Assembly (NCBI GenBank): GCA_003049465.1
Contig: PYSS01000049.1
Coordinates: forward strand, 1-64,000
From: Magnaporthiopsis rhizophila
Lineage: Eukaryota > Ascomycota > Sordariomycetes > Magnaporthales > Magnaporthaceae
DNA length: 64,000 bases
Direction of reading: 5' to 3'
Positions within the stretch are counted from its first letter, which is position 1. The number at the start of each line of letters is the position of its first letter. The notes under the pieces were generated by a model. It was not told where the DNA came from. It searched no databases and saw only the letters and a list, made by a program, of their open reading frames with translations. This document shows, in pieces, positions 14,290 to 25,638 of the stretch. The translations under genes were made by a program, and so were the position numbers.

Positions 14290-14296
14290 TATATAA
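14290..14296 (+). promoter_or_regulatory. Candidate TATA box, distal pac2 promoter
   Basis: TATATAA is followed about 30 bp downstream by a pyrimidine-rich stretch (TGCTCTGCTTCTCTATCC), a typical start-site context in fungi. The next plus-strand gene is pac2, 1.9 kb away, so this could start a long pac2 leader or a separate non-coding RNA. The motif is seen; the role is inferred. Confidence 0.3.
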
Positions 14297-16218
14297 CCCG
14301 GCAAACACACTCGCGTGCTGCTCTGCTTCTCTATCCTCTCCTGTGTCCTGTGTCCCTCCGGCGAGCGAAGCATCATGTCACAATGTCCCGTTTCCTGCGA
14401 CCATCGCTGTGAGATATCATCCTCCCCAGTCCTGCGTTTATGACCACATGTGCTGGTGTACTCCTACCGTCGTTGTCCTCCCCGACTATGCCCGCCGTCT
14501 CGGCCAGCCCGACACTTTGCACGCACTGTTAGCAGGAAGCGCTGCGGCCTGCCCACCCGCAGTGCACCACTCATCGCCCACCAAGTCACGCCGTGTCACA
14601 TTATCTCCCAAGACCACGATTTCCCACTGCCCCCAGAGCACATGGCACAGCGCGGCAGAGCGTCACCCATCGAGAAGCAGCGCAGGACGTTGGCCAACCT
14701 GGCACCGCGCAAAAGCACCTCGGAACCCAGCAGCACTACGGCCGTCTCCTGTCTCTACCAGCTGCACGGCATCATGCCACTGGGTAGTCCCGCTTCTGTC
14801 CTAAGAACCCCAAAAGTGAGAATGCAAAAAAAGCAAGTCGAGCAAGAGAAAAACTGGGGACAAACTCATGCAAAAGAAGCTGCTGTTGTGCATGGGCGCA
14901 AAGAAAGAACAGAAGGAAGAAAAAAGAAACAAAAAAAGAAGCCAAGCAGCCAGACAGTGTCTTATGTCCCTTAGTCAGGCGTCGGCCACGTCATAAAGTG
15001 CGCCCTGGCCAGTGGCCAAGGAGTGTGGATATGGCGGCGAGCAGAGAGCGGTTGTGCAGCGCGGTTTGCGTCAGGATCTGGGTGTCGCTGGTCTCGAAAG
15101 CCTGCTGTCCCTCCGAAATCTGGACCCACACGTACAGAGCGGACGCCTTCGGAGTCGGCCTCCGCGGCTGCCCCTGTCGCATCGGTCCGTCCGCCCTCTA
15201 CTCGGCCCTATCCAGTGTTTGGTGGCTGCTGGCTGCTGGCTGGCCGGCAGAAGAGGGACGGCGGAAGGAGGAGGGTCACAGGCAAATAAGGGGTGTCGGG
15301 ACGCGCAATAAGTCTGGGGGCCAAGTCCGGCGTGGGAAATGAGGCAGGCAGTGCGTGCAGGGCAGCAAGCGCGGGCGCCTGTCGTATGGGAGCACATGGC
15401 GCGGGTCCCGAGAAGGCTTCTTGGATTAAGCTTCTGTCATGGGCCCAGTGCCAACCGCTGTCTTTGATTCACCCAGAGTGCGTGTTACTAACAGCCAGGG
15501 GCACATCTCCACAGAAAAAGCAACAGCCTGAGGCCTCGCGACGACCGTCTCAGCCCGCCGACCGGCCTCGGCCTCTCTTTCGTCTCGACTAGAGTTGCCT
15601 TCGCATTAGAAACGCCAAGCCCGAGTAGATCTCTGCGACCAGGGTCTGCGGCGCTTCCCTGTGGGGAATCTGCTTGGGAACGCTCGACGAGGATTTACGC
15701 TGCTCGTGTCGGCCCCATCCTGACGACCACTTTTGCAAATTTTGGAAGAGCCCCCGTCGGTGCCCACACCACCAGGGCCGACTCTATTTGGCCCCCTGGA
15801 CACACCGTGCCAGCACTGTGACGGAGGGTGGGCGGTGGGTCCTGGACGCCTGCCCGCTTGGCAGACAATCCCACCAGGGTAGCCAAGAGCCTTGTACCCC
15901 TGTCGGCCAAACCTTCTCTTAAGCAAGCTACTAGTACTAGTACGCCCGATTCCCATATCCAGCCGCCGAGACTTTGGGACTTTCCATCACTTCGCAGGAC
16001 GGCAGTCGATATCGGATATCAGATCGTCGGCACCTCCTTGCTGCCCTCGTACATATACCCCATATAATAGCAGCAGCAACAAAAGCAACAACACCAACAA
16101 CACCAACAAGAACAACACACCCAAGACCCGCACGCGGTCGACAACCGCAATACCCGCTTGTAACAAGCACAACACAAGCCGGCGAGCCAACCAGCCAGCC
16201 ACATACACCACCGCCAAG
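14297..16218 (+). other. Probable promoter/5' leader of pac2
   Basis: No gene is seen. The last 300 bases before the pac2 start contain no ATG. The final 140 bases are an A/C-rich, CAA/AAC-repeating stretch (16070-16130), the low-structure composition common in fungal 5' leaders. The exact transcription start and any leader introns cannot be placed from sequence alone. Confidence 0.4.
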
Positions 16219-17703
16219 ATGATGGAAACATACCACGGCTTCGTCCGGACACCGGCCGACGCCATCAAGCTCTTCGAGGCTTGCAGGATAGGAATTCTCC
16301 CCCGGGTGCAAAGGCGACTATCGGAGAAGGAGCGCCAGTCTATCAGGTCCGGATCCGTTTTCGTTTGGGACGAGAGGGAAGCAGGCATGAGGAGGTGGAC
16401 CGACGGCAAGTCGTGGAGCGCCAGCAGAGTATCCGGGAGCTTCCTCACATACCGCGAGATGGAGGGCAAGAGAGGAGGAGGCTTCGGCAACGCCAGGCGA
16501 GGCGCCGGCAAGACGCCCGACTCGTCTGGCCGGGGCAGTGACGGCTCACAGGACGAGGGCGAGCCAGACGGATACAGATACAAGGCCGACGGACTCATGA
16601 AGCAGTCCTTCAGCATCACCACATCCACCGGCCAGCACCTGCATCTCATCTCATACTACGCAAGGCCACAGCCTGGCCACCCGGAGCTGCCAAACCCGAG
16701 CACCGACCCCAGTCTACGTCACATCATGCCCGTGAAGGGCATGTACCCAGAGTCAAGCATGACGGACACCCAGGTGCCGCCCATGACGAGGACGCCCATG
16801 CAGCCGTCGCCGTACATGCACGGCCAACCGCCTCCGCCGCACCCGGGAGCGCATCCTTATCCTCCCCATTACGTCCAGCACGGCTACCCCAACTGGCCCA
16901 TGTCGCCAGTAACGCCGCCATACAGCCACCACTACACAGTTGCTGCCCACCCAGGCTACCCACCACCTGGCCAGCTGCACCCACCGCCTCCGCACCACTA
17001 CCCCCCTTACTCTCCGCCACAGCTGCCTCCGCCAGGCCATTATGAGCAGCAACAGCAACAGCAGCAGCATCAGCAGCAGCATCAGCATCAGCAGCAACAG
17101 CAACAGCAGCGCGCGCCGCTGCCACCACCCGTCACATCGGCGGCACAATCAAGAACTCCGCCCATGGCTTCTCTTCCTCCCTACCCAGGACAGCAACAAG
17201 CTCCGCCTCCGAACCACCACTCCCCGCACATGTCGCAGCCGCGCGCGATTCCCGACGCTCAGCACTCGCAGACGTCGCCTCAGCCATACCCACAGCCTCT
17301 CCCCCACCCTGCCCAGTCCCCTGGACAGGCCTACGAGGCGAGGCTAGCTCCTGTCAACCCGAGGCCCGCACAGGGCCCGCTCCCACCGCCAACGAGCACG
17401 CCACCGCCGCGGAATGCATCGGCATCACCTCCCAGGCTGGTCAAGGCCGAGAACGGCACCGGCGCTCCCAACAGCAGCAAGTCGAGCCTTCTGGCTCTTC
17501 TCCATCCCACCTCTCCCACCACAAGCAACGGGTCTCCGACTAGTGGCGGCGTCAGCCTTAATGGGACTGCCGCCATGGCAGCGGCTGCGGCTGCTGCTGT
17601 TGCCAACGGTCAGCAGCAAAAGCAGACGCTGCCGTCGATTCAGCAGTTTAAGGAGGATGTGCGGGCATTGGGTGCTCTCGACAAAAAGTTTCTACAGACA
17701 TAA
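16219..17703 (+). CDS. pac2: Gti1/Pac2 (WOPR) family transcription regulator
   Basis: A 494-residue single-exon protein of the WOPR DNA-binding family (Gti1/Pac2, related to Wor1, Ryp1 and Sge1), nuclear regulators of morphology, conidiation and virulence programmes in fungi. The N-terminus METYHGFVRTPADAIKLFEA is the Pac2-type WOPR box A and continues through RRWTDGKSWSASRVSGSFL. Box B is near residues 115-140 (YRYKADGLMKQSFSI...LHLISYYARP). The remainder is low complexity: Pro/His/Tyr-rich, then a Gln/His tract, then Ser/Pro, ending in PSIQQFKEDVRALGALDKKF. Two consecutive ATGs (16219 and 16222) begin the frame; the first sits in a good context (GCCAAGATG) and there is no upstream in-frame ATG. 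The assignment to Pac2 rather than Sge1/Ryp1 rests on the N-terminal sequence. Confidence 0.9.
   Translation: MMETYHGFVRTPADAIKLFEACRIGILPRVQRRLSEKERQSIRSGSVFVWDEREAGMRRWTDGKSWSASRVSGSFLTYREMEGKRGGGFGNARRGAGKTPDSSGRGSDGSQDEGEPDGYRYKADGLMKQSFSITTSTGQHLHLISYYARPQPGHPELPNPSTDPSLRHIMPVKGMYPESSMTDTQVPPMTRTPMQPSPYMHGQPPPPHPGAHPYPPHYVQHGYPNWPMSPVTPPYSHHYTVAAHPGYPPPGQLHPPPPHHYPPYSPPQLPPPGHYEQQQQQQQHQQQHQHQQQQQQQRAPLPPPVTSAAQSRTPPMASLPPYPGQQQAPPPNHHSPHMSQPRAIPDAQHSQTSPQPYPQPLPHPAQSPGQAYEARLAPVNPRPAQGPLPPPTSTPPPRNASASPPRLVKAENGTGAPNSSKSSLLALLHPTSPTTSNGSPTSGGVSLNGTAAMAAAAAAAVANGQQQKQTLPSIQQFKEDVRALGALDKKFLQT
17047..17109 (+). repeat. CAG/CAA glutamine-histidine tract in pac2
   Basis: Twenty-one codons encode only Gln and His (18 Q, 3 H) within the Pac2 C-terminal half. 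CAG and CAA are mixed, so the tract is only partly a pure triplet repeat. Such tracts are common in fungal transcription factors and can vary in length between strains. Confidence 0.95.
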
Positions 17704-20700
17704 TCGAGACGATTCTTTTTTGTTCTTTGATGATGAAGACATTAGAAAATTCCCCGCAGAAACCAAGAGGGAATTTCAGCGGAAGCATGAGCATAAAGCA
17801 GCGTGGCTATAGCATGGGCATATGAAGCATAGAGTGGCTTATTTATTTTCTTTATTCTCCTACAGTTTCCTGTTGCCTTTTCATACCTTTTTTTCTCTTT
17901 CTTTCTAAGGTTCTACTATGAGACCTCTATTACCATTGCATTCTCTTGCTGGCCGAAGACCATTGCTTTGCCGCTTGGTGTTTTACGAGACGGGGGCGAG
18001 CCATGACGGGCACATGGGCATGGCGGGCGGCGTTTTCGTTGTGCTCTTCCTTCTGCCAACCTCCTGCGAACCATGGCCACATGCTCCAGCCCATGTCTTG
18101 CCATGTGCTCATCATTATCTACCCAATTACTTTTGCTCCACGGCCTTTGTCGCTCTTCCACAACTCTTGTACATATTTCTTCTTTTTTTAGCCCTACCCT
18201 ACCCTAGCACCGGCACATATAACGTCATCGTCTGAATGGAATCTCGTGGGATAAGCAGCCACAGACTTTTTTTTTTCGGTCCCTCGTCATGCATGCTGGC
18301 ATCTAACCTAATCCATGTTGTTCCGGGGGCGGCTGGGACTACCAAAATGAGCCACCCGTCGTGAGGGTTTTTATATTTTTGCCTTGTGCTTCTGCCGACC
18401 TCCTCATCCCAGGCACACACGCGAATCCCAAGTACTTGCTTCTCCGTCCTGACTCGTCTGGTCTTCTCGAGCCCTCAAAAAACGAAAAACTGCCTAAAAG
18501 GTACGAACCGCTGCTGGGGGAAGAAAAAAAAAAGAGAAAAAAAATAAGCTCAGATCAAGCGGAACGCAGACATGCACATGCAGAATCGACGTCAACCCAG
18601 GCCCTCGCACCCCCCTCGTCGGACCCGCCGTCCATGGGGTTTCGACAGCGGTGGTCCCTGAGGGTGATGGTGACTCCGATTTGATGGACCGTACTGTTTT
18701 TTTTTTTTTTTTTTTCTTTCCTTTCCTCACAGGCAGGGCCGGGGTGTGCATATTCCTCCCTGCGGCGCGCCGAAGGCTGCTGACTACATCACATCTAAGC
18801 ACAAACAGATGACACTAACTAGAGTTTCCCTTCTGTTTTTACTCTGCTTTATTACACACCGCATGAACCTTTCGCATTGGTCGGGAGGGAAGAGCAACAA
18901 CAAAAGCCAACCAAAAATACAAAGGGTACGCATGCAACACGACGGCACCACCCACTGGACCACACACCATGGACGACGGTGGCGATCCTTCAACGGCCTA
19001 GGTAGGTAGGTACGAGACCATGGAAGACAGACGTTATTTTTTTTTTCCTTGCTTTTTTTTTTTTTCTTTCCATTTCCGAACACCGAAGCCAGGCCACCGG
19101 GTATGGGGAAAGAGGACACCAGGATCACGTCGAGCGGGGCTGGGCCGCGACGGCAATAATAAAATAAGAATTTAGATCTTCCCATAACCGACCAACCAAC
19201 CAACTAAACCTTCTTTTTTTTCTCCTTTCCTTTTTTTTCTTTCCTCGAAGAGGACAAGTCCGGGGTGGGTGTGAGTGAGAGCAGGGGAGGGGAAGGGACC
19301 AGGGGTCTATGCCTTGACACGGATGACTGGCTGGCTTATTGGAGGACAAGGGAATAAACCTTAAATTGGGGAGTTAGTAGTTAGTGAGCATGGCGTAGCA
19401 CGCATCCTTTGTCTTTTTTTTTTTTTTTTTTTCCTCTTCGATCCTTTCTCGTCGTCGCTCACCTGCCCCATCGGCTCCCTCGCTTTTTGCTCGCAATTTC
19501 GTGGGTTCCCGCCGGCTGCCGATCTGGTCCATATGTCCATCCCAACCACTCATCTACATACGGTTTGCTAAGGAACCAAATTACATGTACACACAGCCCT
19601 CCCTCCCCATGGTGGCAACGGCGCCGCCGGGTGCAATGCGACGGCACCCAGGTACGACACGCCCGCCACGGTAGCATGCAGCTGGCTGCCGCGTTTTTGC
19701 TCGATAGGGTTTGTTAGCCGCCCCGGCCCGGCCGGTGTGCCCGAGAGCGCAAGCTTGGGTTGGGGTGGTATTTCTGATTGCTACTCTCTGTGCTCTGTTC
19801 ATGTGGTGGTTTATTATTTTCTTCCTTTTTTGATCATTTGCCATGCCAACTCCCGCCCGAGCATATGGGGACCGTGAGGGGAAAGACAGGGGTCGCTTCC
19901 CGAGAGGTGTGCCGTGCTGCCGGTCCTTTATGAACAGGAGGGCGGCCATCCATATCGGGATAAAAAGGAAAAAAAAAAAAAAAATGATTGGCGTAAGCTT
20001 GCGCGGTTGTTCGTTCTCCCAGCGCACTAGCGCGCCTGCATCTATGGTTGTGTCCTCCTGGCATGTCCCCTGTAGCTCTCTGCCTTGGAGTCTTTTGTTG
20101 CCTTCTTGTCTTTATTTTGTCTTTCTCTCTCAGGTCACCCCTTGGCCGGGGAAACGCGCCGATGCCGAGCGGAGGATTGAAGGATCAAAATGGTGAGCAG
20201 CGCCCGCCGCCAAACTTTCTTGTTCTTTCCGTCGTGCCCATGTCGTCGTGTCCCACCCCCTTCTAAAAGATCGAATGATTAATGCTTCTTCGGCCCCTGC
20301 ACGCAACCGGCAGCCCATATTTGTGGACTCATCGTTTCTTGTGCCTTGTTTACCTTGTTTCCGCGTATGTCAACGAGACGGGACGGTACATATATTCGCC
20401 GCCAAAGAGCGCGCGCCGGAGCCCCTGAATGCGCGAGCCTTGTGAGAGTGAAGGTTCACAGCTGCCGAGAGCTAGGGCTCCAGATGTCATAAGAAGGGTG
20501 GTTGGTCCCTCGGCATCTTCGCTTCACGGCTGGCCTCGCCAGTCCTTTTGTGTTGTCATCTCGTTTGCCACGTGCACAAGTGCGGTGGGCGTCTAAGACG
20601 AACCGGGAGTCGATCATGCCGCAGGACAGTCGCATGGACTTGTCGGGTTGCAGGACTGCCCATACTAGGCCTGCGTACCAGGTACATGCACTAGTACGAG

Positions 20701-21102
20701 GCGCGAACAAGCCTGGGGTGCATGAGGAAATGGGTGACAAGGGGCTGCCAAGGGTGCTGACCGGGGTGGTGCAGGGAAAGCCTATCAGATTCTAAGCTTC
20801 ACCTTGCTTTGCCGCTGATCATCGTGTTCCTTCCTGACTCTTGCGGGGAAAAATACGCAAAAATAGGAGGCAGGTTTCTGAGAGAGCCAACCGAGGTCTT
20901 TCGGGTCTGACGCCATCCGCCGCCGCCGATGCCGCGGCTCCTAGGCGGTATGTCCATACGTACACACGTACTTACGTTGGGTTTGTAATCTCGCGATCCA
21001 CGGTGGGCAATATTGTGGTCCGCGAGCAACTACCGACAGGGTTAAAAAGCCGGTATTAAAAGGTCAAGGTCTGAATCAGGGGGTGGAGAGGAGAGGAGAT
21101 GG

Positions 21103-21130
<28 letters not shown>
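21103..21130. repeat. 28-nt poly-A tract
   Basis: An uninterrupted A run in intergenic DNA. No A-box/B-box or coding remnant beside it supports a retroelement. Confidence 0.9.
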
Positions 21131-21135
<5 letters not shown>

Positions 21136-22173
21136 CGATTGCCTTCTGTCCCCGGCGCGGATAAAAAGCACGCAAGCAAAAGCACAAGATGGGATGATCG
21201 GATATGTGGGCAGAGGCCAAGCTTTTCATAGGTGGGGCCAAATAGGGGACCGCACAGTATGTACCGACATTTTGATGGGAAGGATCTGCCCGCTGCATCG
21301 ATGGATTGCTTGCTTGCAGTCCATGTATACATACATAGAGTACATACCACGGAAGGTACATGGATACATACCTATCTCGGTCTTTCTCCGTCTCGGTCCT
21401 CGCCCCCACTCTCTCACTGTCAAAACCCGTGCGACGGGAGGGCAGGAGAAGGTGGGTGGGGCTCCTTTAACCCCTGGGCCCAGCTGTCCTCTCCGCACAT
21501 CCATATCCCTGGACGAGCAGCCGCCTCCCCGGCGCGGTTGTTGTTGTCGGCCTGTTGCAACGGCCGGCAGGGGTCGGCCTGGAGGGAAATCCCACGAACG
21601 GTCAGGCGAGGCATGTTTCAAACAATCACGAGAGGCCGTTCCGCCGACCCCGGAGGAAGGACCTGGTTCGACGGGGACATTGAATGGATACAGATGATGC
21701 AGAAACTGCACAAGCGTCTCCGCATGCGCATGCGTGCCACTCAGCAGCAGCAGCAGCAGCTGACAGCAACCCACCCGCCCATTCGCCCGCCCGGATGCTA
21801 GCGCATCTCGGCGGCTGCGAGAAACAACCTTGTTTTGTCGTTAACCTTCAATTCAACCCTCTCCTCTGCCGCGCCAGCCGGAGTGGCCAGTGCGGCGCAA
21901 GCTCCGCATCTTGTCAAAACGGGAAGTTGGACGGCACTCGAGGGGGAGCCCGCGGGCTCCCGTGGGACAGGTTCGGAGTCATAGCGTCCCCACACGAGCC
22001 AGATGGAAGAACTTAACGTTCTAGGCCTTGTTTGTCCTCGCTCTGAGGACTGACTCGCCTCGTCGTTCGGAATTGCCAAGCAAGCTCGTCTATAAGTCGG
22101 CGTTTGTCAACATAGACTTGTTTGGCTTTGGGTGCTGGAAGTTCCCGCAGACGGGGTCAAGGGTGTCATGTCA

Positions 22174-22283
22174 GGCTAACCAACTATCTCACTGAACCGC
22201 TCAAGCCGCCGAGCTTGGCGGTTGGTGATGTCTGAGCGTCTGGAACTAGATCGCTTGCACGCATATATGCGATGGTGCTTGTC

Positions 22284-22336
<53 letters not shown>

Positions 22337-22370
22337 NNTTTTTTTTTTTTTTTTTTTAAGTTGGTTAGCC
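22174..22370. mobile_element. MITE-like 197-bp element with 12-bp inverted termini around poly-T
   Basis: GGCTAACCAACT at 22174-22185 is matched perfectly and inverted by AGTTGGTTAGCC at 22359-22370. Between them lie a small hairpin (CCGCC...GGCGG, about 22206-22221), the palindrome CGCATATATGCG near 22260, and about 70 T (22287-22357) interrupted by NN at 22337-22338. A 12-bp inverted match this close is unlikely by chance. No clear target-site duplication is visible, and the NN suggests the two sides were joined over an unresolved T run. It could be a miniature inverted-repeat transposon, the junction of two retroelement fragments, or an assembly artefact. Confidence 0.35.
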
Positions 22371-23558
22371 AAGTGGTAGCTAACTCATTTATTTTAATCA
22401 TGTCACAAGCTCTTGAGTGGCCAAATATCAAGCTTGATCACCGCCTCTCGCCTAAGAGTTTGTCCAAGCTTAAAACGGTTCTCTACAGGGTTTTTGCCTT
22501 TTTAGACTTACACCGCCATGAATCCAACATGCCGCCCGAGCGGAAAAAGGACCGCCACTGGGGTGCATTGTCGACGCATGACCAGCTCTCCGAAGAGCTG
22601 CATGAGCAAACAAGCTAGACTAAGCTTCAATAGTTAGACAAAAGTGTGGAAATCCATCAAGATAAAAGTTCCTATGCCGACCTCCCCGTCTCGGGGCACT
22701 CTCCACTTCAGAAACACCGGTCCGTTCTCACAGACAGACTCGGATTTACACAAACCGTAACAGCCTTTAATAACTAAACACGTGTTTTTTTTTCCCTCTC
22801 GGCGGAGGCCCTGAAGGTCTAGAAAATAAAACCGTATCAGCCGGGGTTGACAGGATAGTCACAGCGGCGGCGGGACGGGAAAACAAAGACGAGCAAGCCT
22901 AAATTCACGGCCCGCGGAGCCCGCGGTGGCCGGAGGGATGAGCGGAGGAAGCTTACGTATCCCTTCTCCGCACCGGGTGAGAGGCCCAGGGGGAGGCGGA
23001 TCCTCAAGGCTGAGACACCATGAATGGCGCACTGGACGGACGACGGAGAGGGTCGCATAAGCCTCGCTGGGAATAGGGGCGCCCAGATAAAGGTGTTTGC
23101 TTTGTGGTTCTTGATTACGCCAAGACGCGGAACGACTACAAGCTCTTGCTTTTTGTACGGCGATCCCCCTTATACCCCTGGGATGACACTCACAAAATGG
23201 GCCAACGTAAAACTCTATTTTTCTTCTTCTTCTCCTCCCCCTACCCCTGAGTGGCAATGACGACTTCTCCTGTTGCGCTTCATAGACGCACCTCCACGTA
23301 ATCCCCCAAGGATTGACACACGCGGCCTCTTGGCGAACCCCGATTAAACTCTATCCGTCACGCTGGAATAATCTTAGCCCCGTTTGCCTTGGGCTTGGCT
23401 TCCGGGGTGGGATACTAGGTATGCTAAATACACGGTCCGCAGGATTGCATGGACATGGGCAATATGCAAGCCCGCTATCCACTCTGCTGGAGCATTGTGT
23501 AACATGGCGCCATTTGGTAAACCCCCAGGACCGGGAAGCCCAGCTTGTGCCGTTCCTA

Positions 23559-25638
23559 TTACAGGATCCGCCACGCCAAGGACATAGCGACCCATGCAGC
23601 AGCCGCCGTAGCCGCCACCGCCGTCGCCACGCCGCCAGCCTCGCCACCCAGCCTCGCCGACCCCGAGGACCCGCGCAGCTGTCCAGGCCTGGCCCCGCCG
23701 CCGCTGCCGTCGGCCGAGCAGTCGAATCCGGCGCGGACCAGCCAGCCGTCGTCCATGGAGCCCTGGTCCCCCGCGGCGACGGCGGGCTGCGCGGCAGCCA
23801 GCACGCGCGGTTCGGAGAAGACGGCCGCGTCCGTGTTGTTGGCCGTCGTGAAGGGCGCCGTCGACTGCAGGCTGTCGACGCGGCCCAGCAGGCGCTCCAG
23901 GGCCCTGAAGGCCGTGCCGGGGCTGTCCTGCGCCAGAAAGTGGCCGGCGCCCGCGACGCCGAACCACGTCAGGCCGCGCTCCTCGTGCGCGGTGCCCACG
24001 TAGCCCGCGGGGCTGGGCACCATCTCGCCCTGGGCCAGCGGCGCCCGCGACGGCGACGACACCTCGGCGACGTAGGGCACTAACATGGGCTTCCGCGGCG
24101 CGCTCTGGAACCCCATCTTGCCGCCCCACGTCAGGTTCTGGATGGACAGCAGGGCGCCCTGCACGGGCAGGATGAAGTCCTGGGCGCCGTGGCCGATGAC
24201 GACGTTGCGCGTGCGGTCGATGACGCCCGGGATGGCGGGCTGCGACCCGGGCCCGGCGGCGATGGACAGGTCCGTGTCGTTGACGAACACGGGCTTCTCG
24301 CCGCAAAACGCCCAGGCCGTGCCGTCGTCGGGCGCGTGGATCGCCCGCTTGACGTCGGCCCGGTCCAGCCACACGCGTCCAAACTGCCGCGGCGGCGGCG
24401 CGTTGGTGCCGGCCGAGAACCCCAGTGGATCCCACCTCGGCGGGCAGCCCTCGCGCACGCCGTAGATGCTGAAGCACGGGTTCGCGTCGCCCGCCGCGGC
24501 GAAGGCCAGGTTCTGCAGGTCGCACGACCCGTTGTCGTTATCGTTCCCCGGCGGCTTCGCGGGCTGCTGCCCGGCCGCGGGGAAGACGAGGTACTTGCGC
24601 ACGTAGTCGGTGAAGCCGCACCTGTCCGACGCGGCCTGGAAGCTGCGCCGGAAGGTCTCGTTGAAGGCGAAGACGCGCGCCCACATGTCGACGAACGAGG
24701 CCATGACCACGTCGCTCGACATGCGGAAGCCCGTGTAGAGCCCGTCGAAGATCATCATGCCGCGCACGTCAAAGTAGCGCTCCCCCTGGTTCCCCGTCGC
24801 GTTGCCGGCGTTGAGCCGGTCCCGCTCGTCCAGCATGGCGCCGGCCACGTAGGGGCAGTAGATACCCGAGTACGAGCTGCCCGTCACGTAGACCCGGTAG
24901 CCCTGCAGGCGGAACGCGTCGACAAAGTTGCGCCAGAAGCCCATGAACTGCTTCGCCACGTCGCCCTCGTCCTTCGCCGTCACGTTGCCGCGCGAGAAGC
25001 CGACCCCGACGGGCTGGTCGATCCACACCACGTTGGTGAGCCGGTGCCAGCTCCAGCGGTTGCGCACCGGCGCAAACATGCCCGGCTGCCACAGAAAGGG
25101 CCCGTTTTCTTGCACGAGCTCGCCGGTCGAGGAGCAGCCCGGCTATGGGTTCTTGTCAGCTGGGCTCTTTCTTAAGGTGGGGAAAAAGGGGCACTTACAC
25201 CACCAGTCAGCCATATTAAAATCTCCTTGTCCGCCTTGGGGTTTGTCGACGGGAAGAACCAGAAAAACAACGAGGCACCAGGGTTGGCGCTCCCGATAGG
25301 AAGCTGCCCGGCGTAGGACTCGCCGACGTCGAAGTCGACGTTGGGGATGCCGGTGCCATTGACAGCAAACTCTAGTCATCGCCGTCAGCCACGCACATGT
25401 ACACATAAGCCTCCACAAAAACAGCCGCTATAACAGGATCGCCGGACGTACTTTTCGTCTCTTCGGTCAAGAATCGCGGCGTCGCCCGCTTGGAGATCAT
25501 CTCCGCCGCGTCCGCCCCGCCAACCGCCGGCGGAGGGGGAGGCGCCATGCGCTCCTGCATCGACGGCGGAAGCCGGTTCGGGTTCCAGATGGCCAGGCCG
25601 ACCAGCGGCCATATCAGAAGGATCCATGGAGCCCACAT
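23559..25638 (-). CDS. Serine carboxypeptidase, S10 family, secreted or anchored
   Basis: Three exons (25452-25638, 25199-25371, 23559-25142) give 647 residues. The donors are GTACGT and GTAAGT, and both acceptors end in TAG. The second junction restores the S10 signature GGPGCSS exactly. The protein starts with a hydrophobic signal (MWAPWILLIWPLVGLAIW). The nucleophile lies in GSSYSG (Ser about 210), Asp in GHGAQDFILP, and His in GAGHFLAQDSPG, so the triad is complete. The nucleophile motif departs from the usual GESYAG. The C-terminus is Gly/Ser-rich followed by a hydrophobic tail (VATAVAATAAAAWVAMSLAW), suggesting a GPI or membrane anchor. It should cleave C-terminal residues from peptides in the secretory pathway or outside the cell. 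The start is the first ATG before the signal peptide. Confidence 0.88.

Larger units (their letters stand above)
17704..23558. other. Intergenic region between pac2 and the carboxypeptidase gene
   Basis: About 5.9 kb with no convincing gene. The first few hundred bases are the T-rich 3' flank of pac2. The remainder has many poly-A/T runs (18698, 19040, 19416, 19970, 21103-21130), short unsupported frames, and the inverted-repeat element at 22174-22370. The two flanking genes converge here, so the region should hold both 3' ends. Confidence 0.5.

Noticed and set aside
14133..14804. 223-residue frame upstream of pac2
   Set aside because: Starts at a non-ATG codon beside an ambiguous base, Ser/Pro/Cys-rich without motif; more likely leader or promoter.
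23374..24525. 383-residue minus-strand frame overlapping the carboxypeptidase
   Set aside because: Arg/Ala/Gly-rich shadow of the real gene in another frame on the same strand.
24189..25175. 328-residue plus-strand frame over the carboxypeptidase
   Set aside because: Antisense shadow; composition is Arg/Val/Ala-rich with no known motif.
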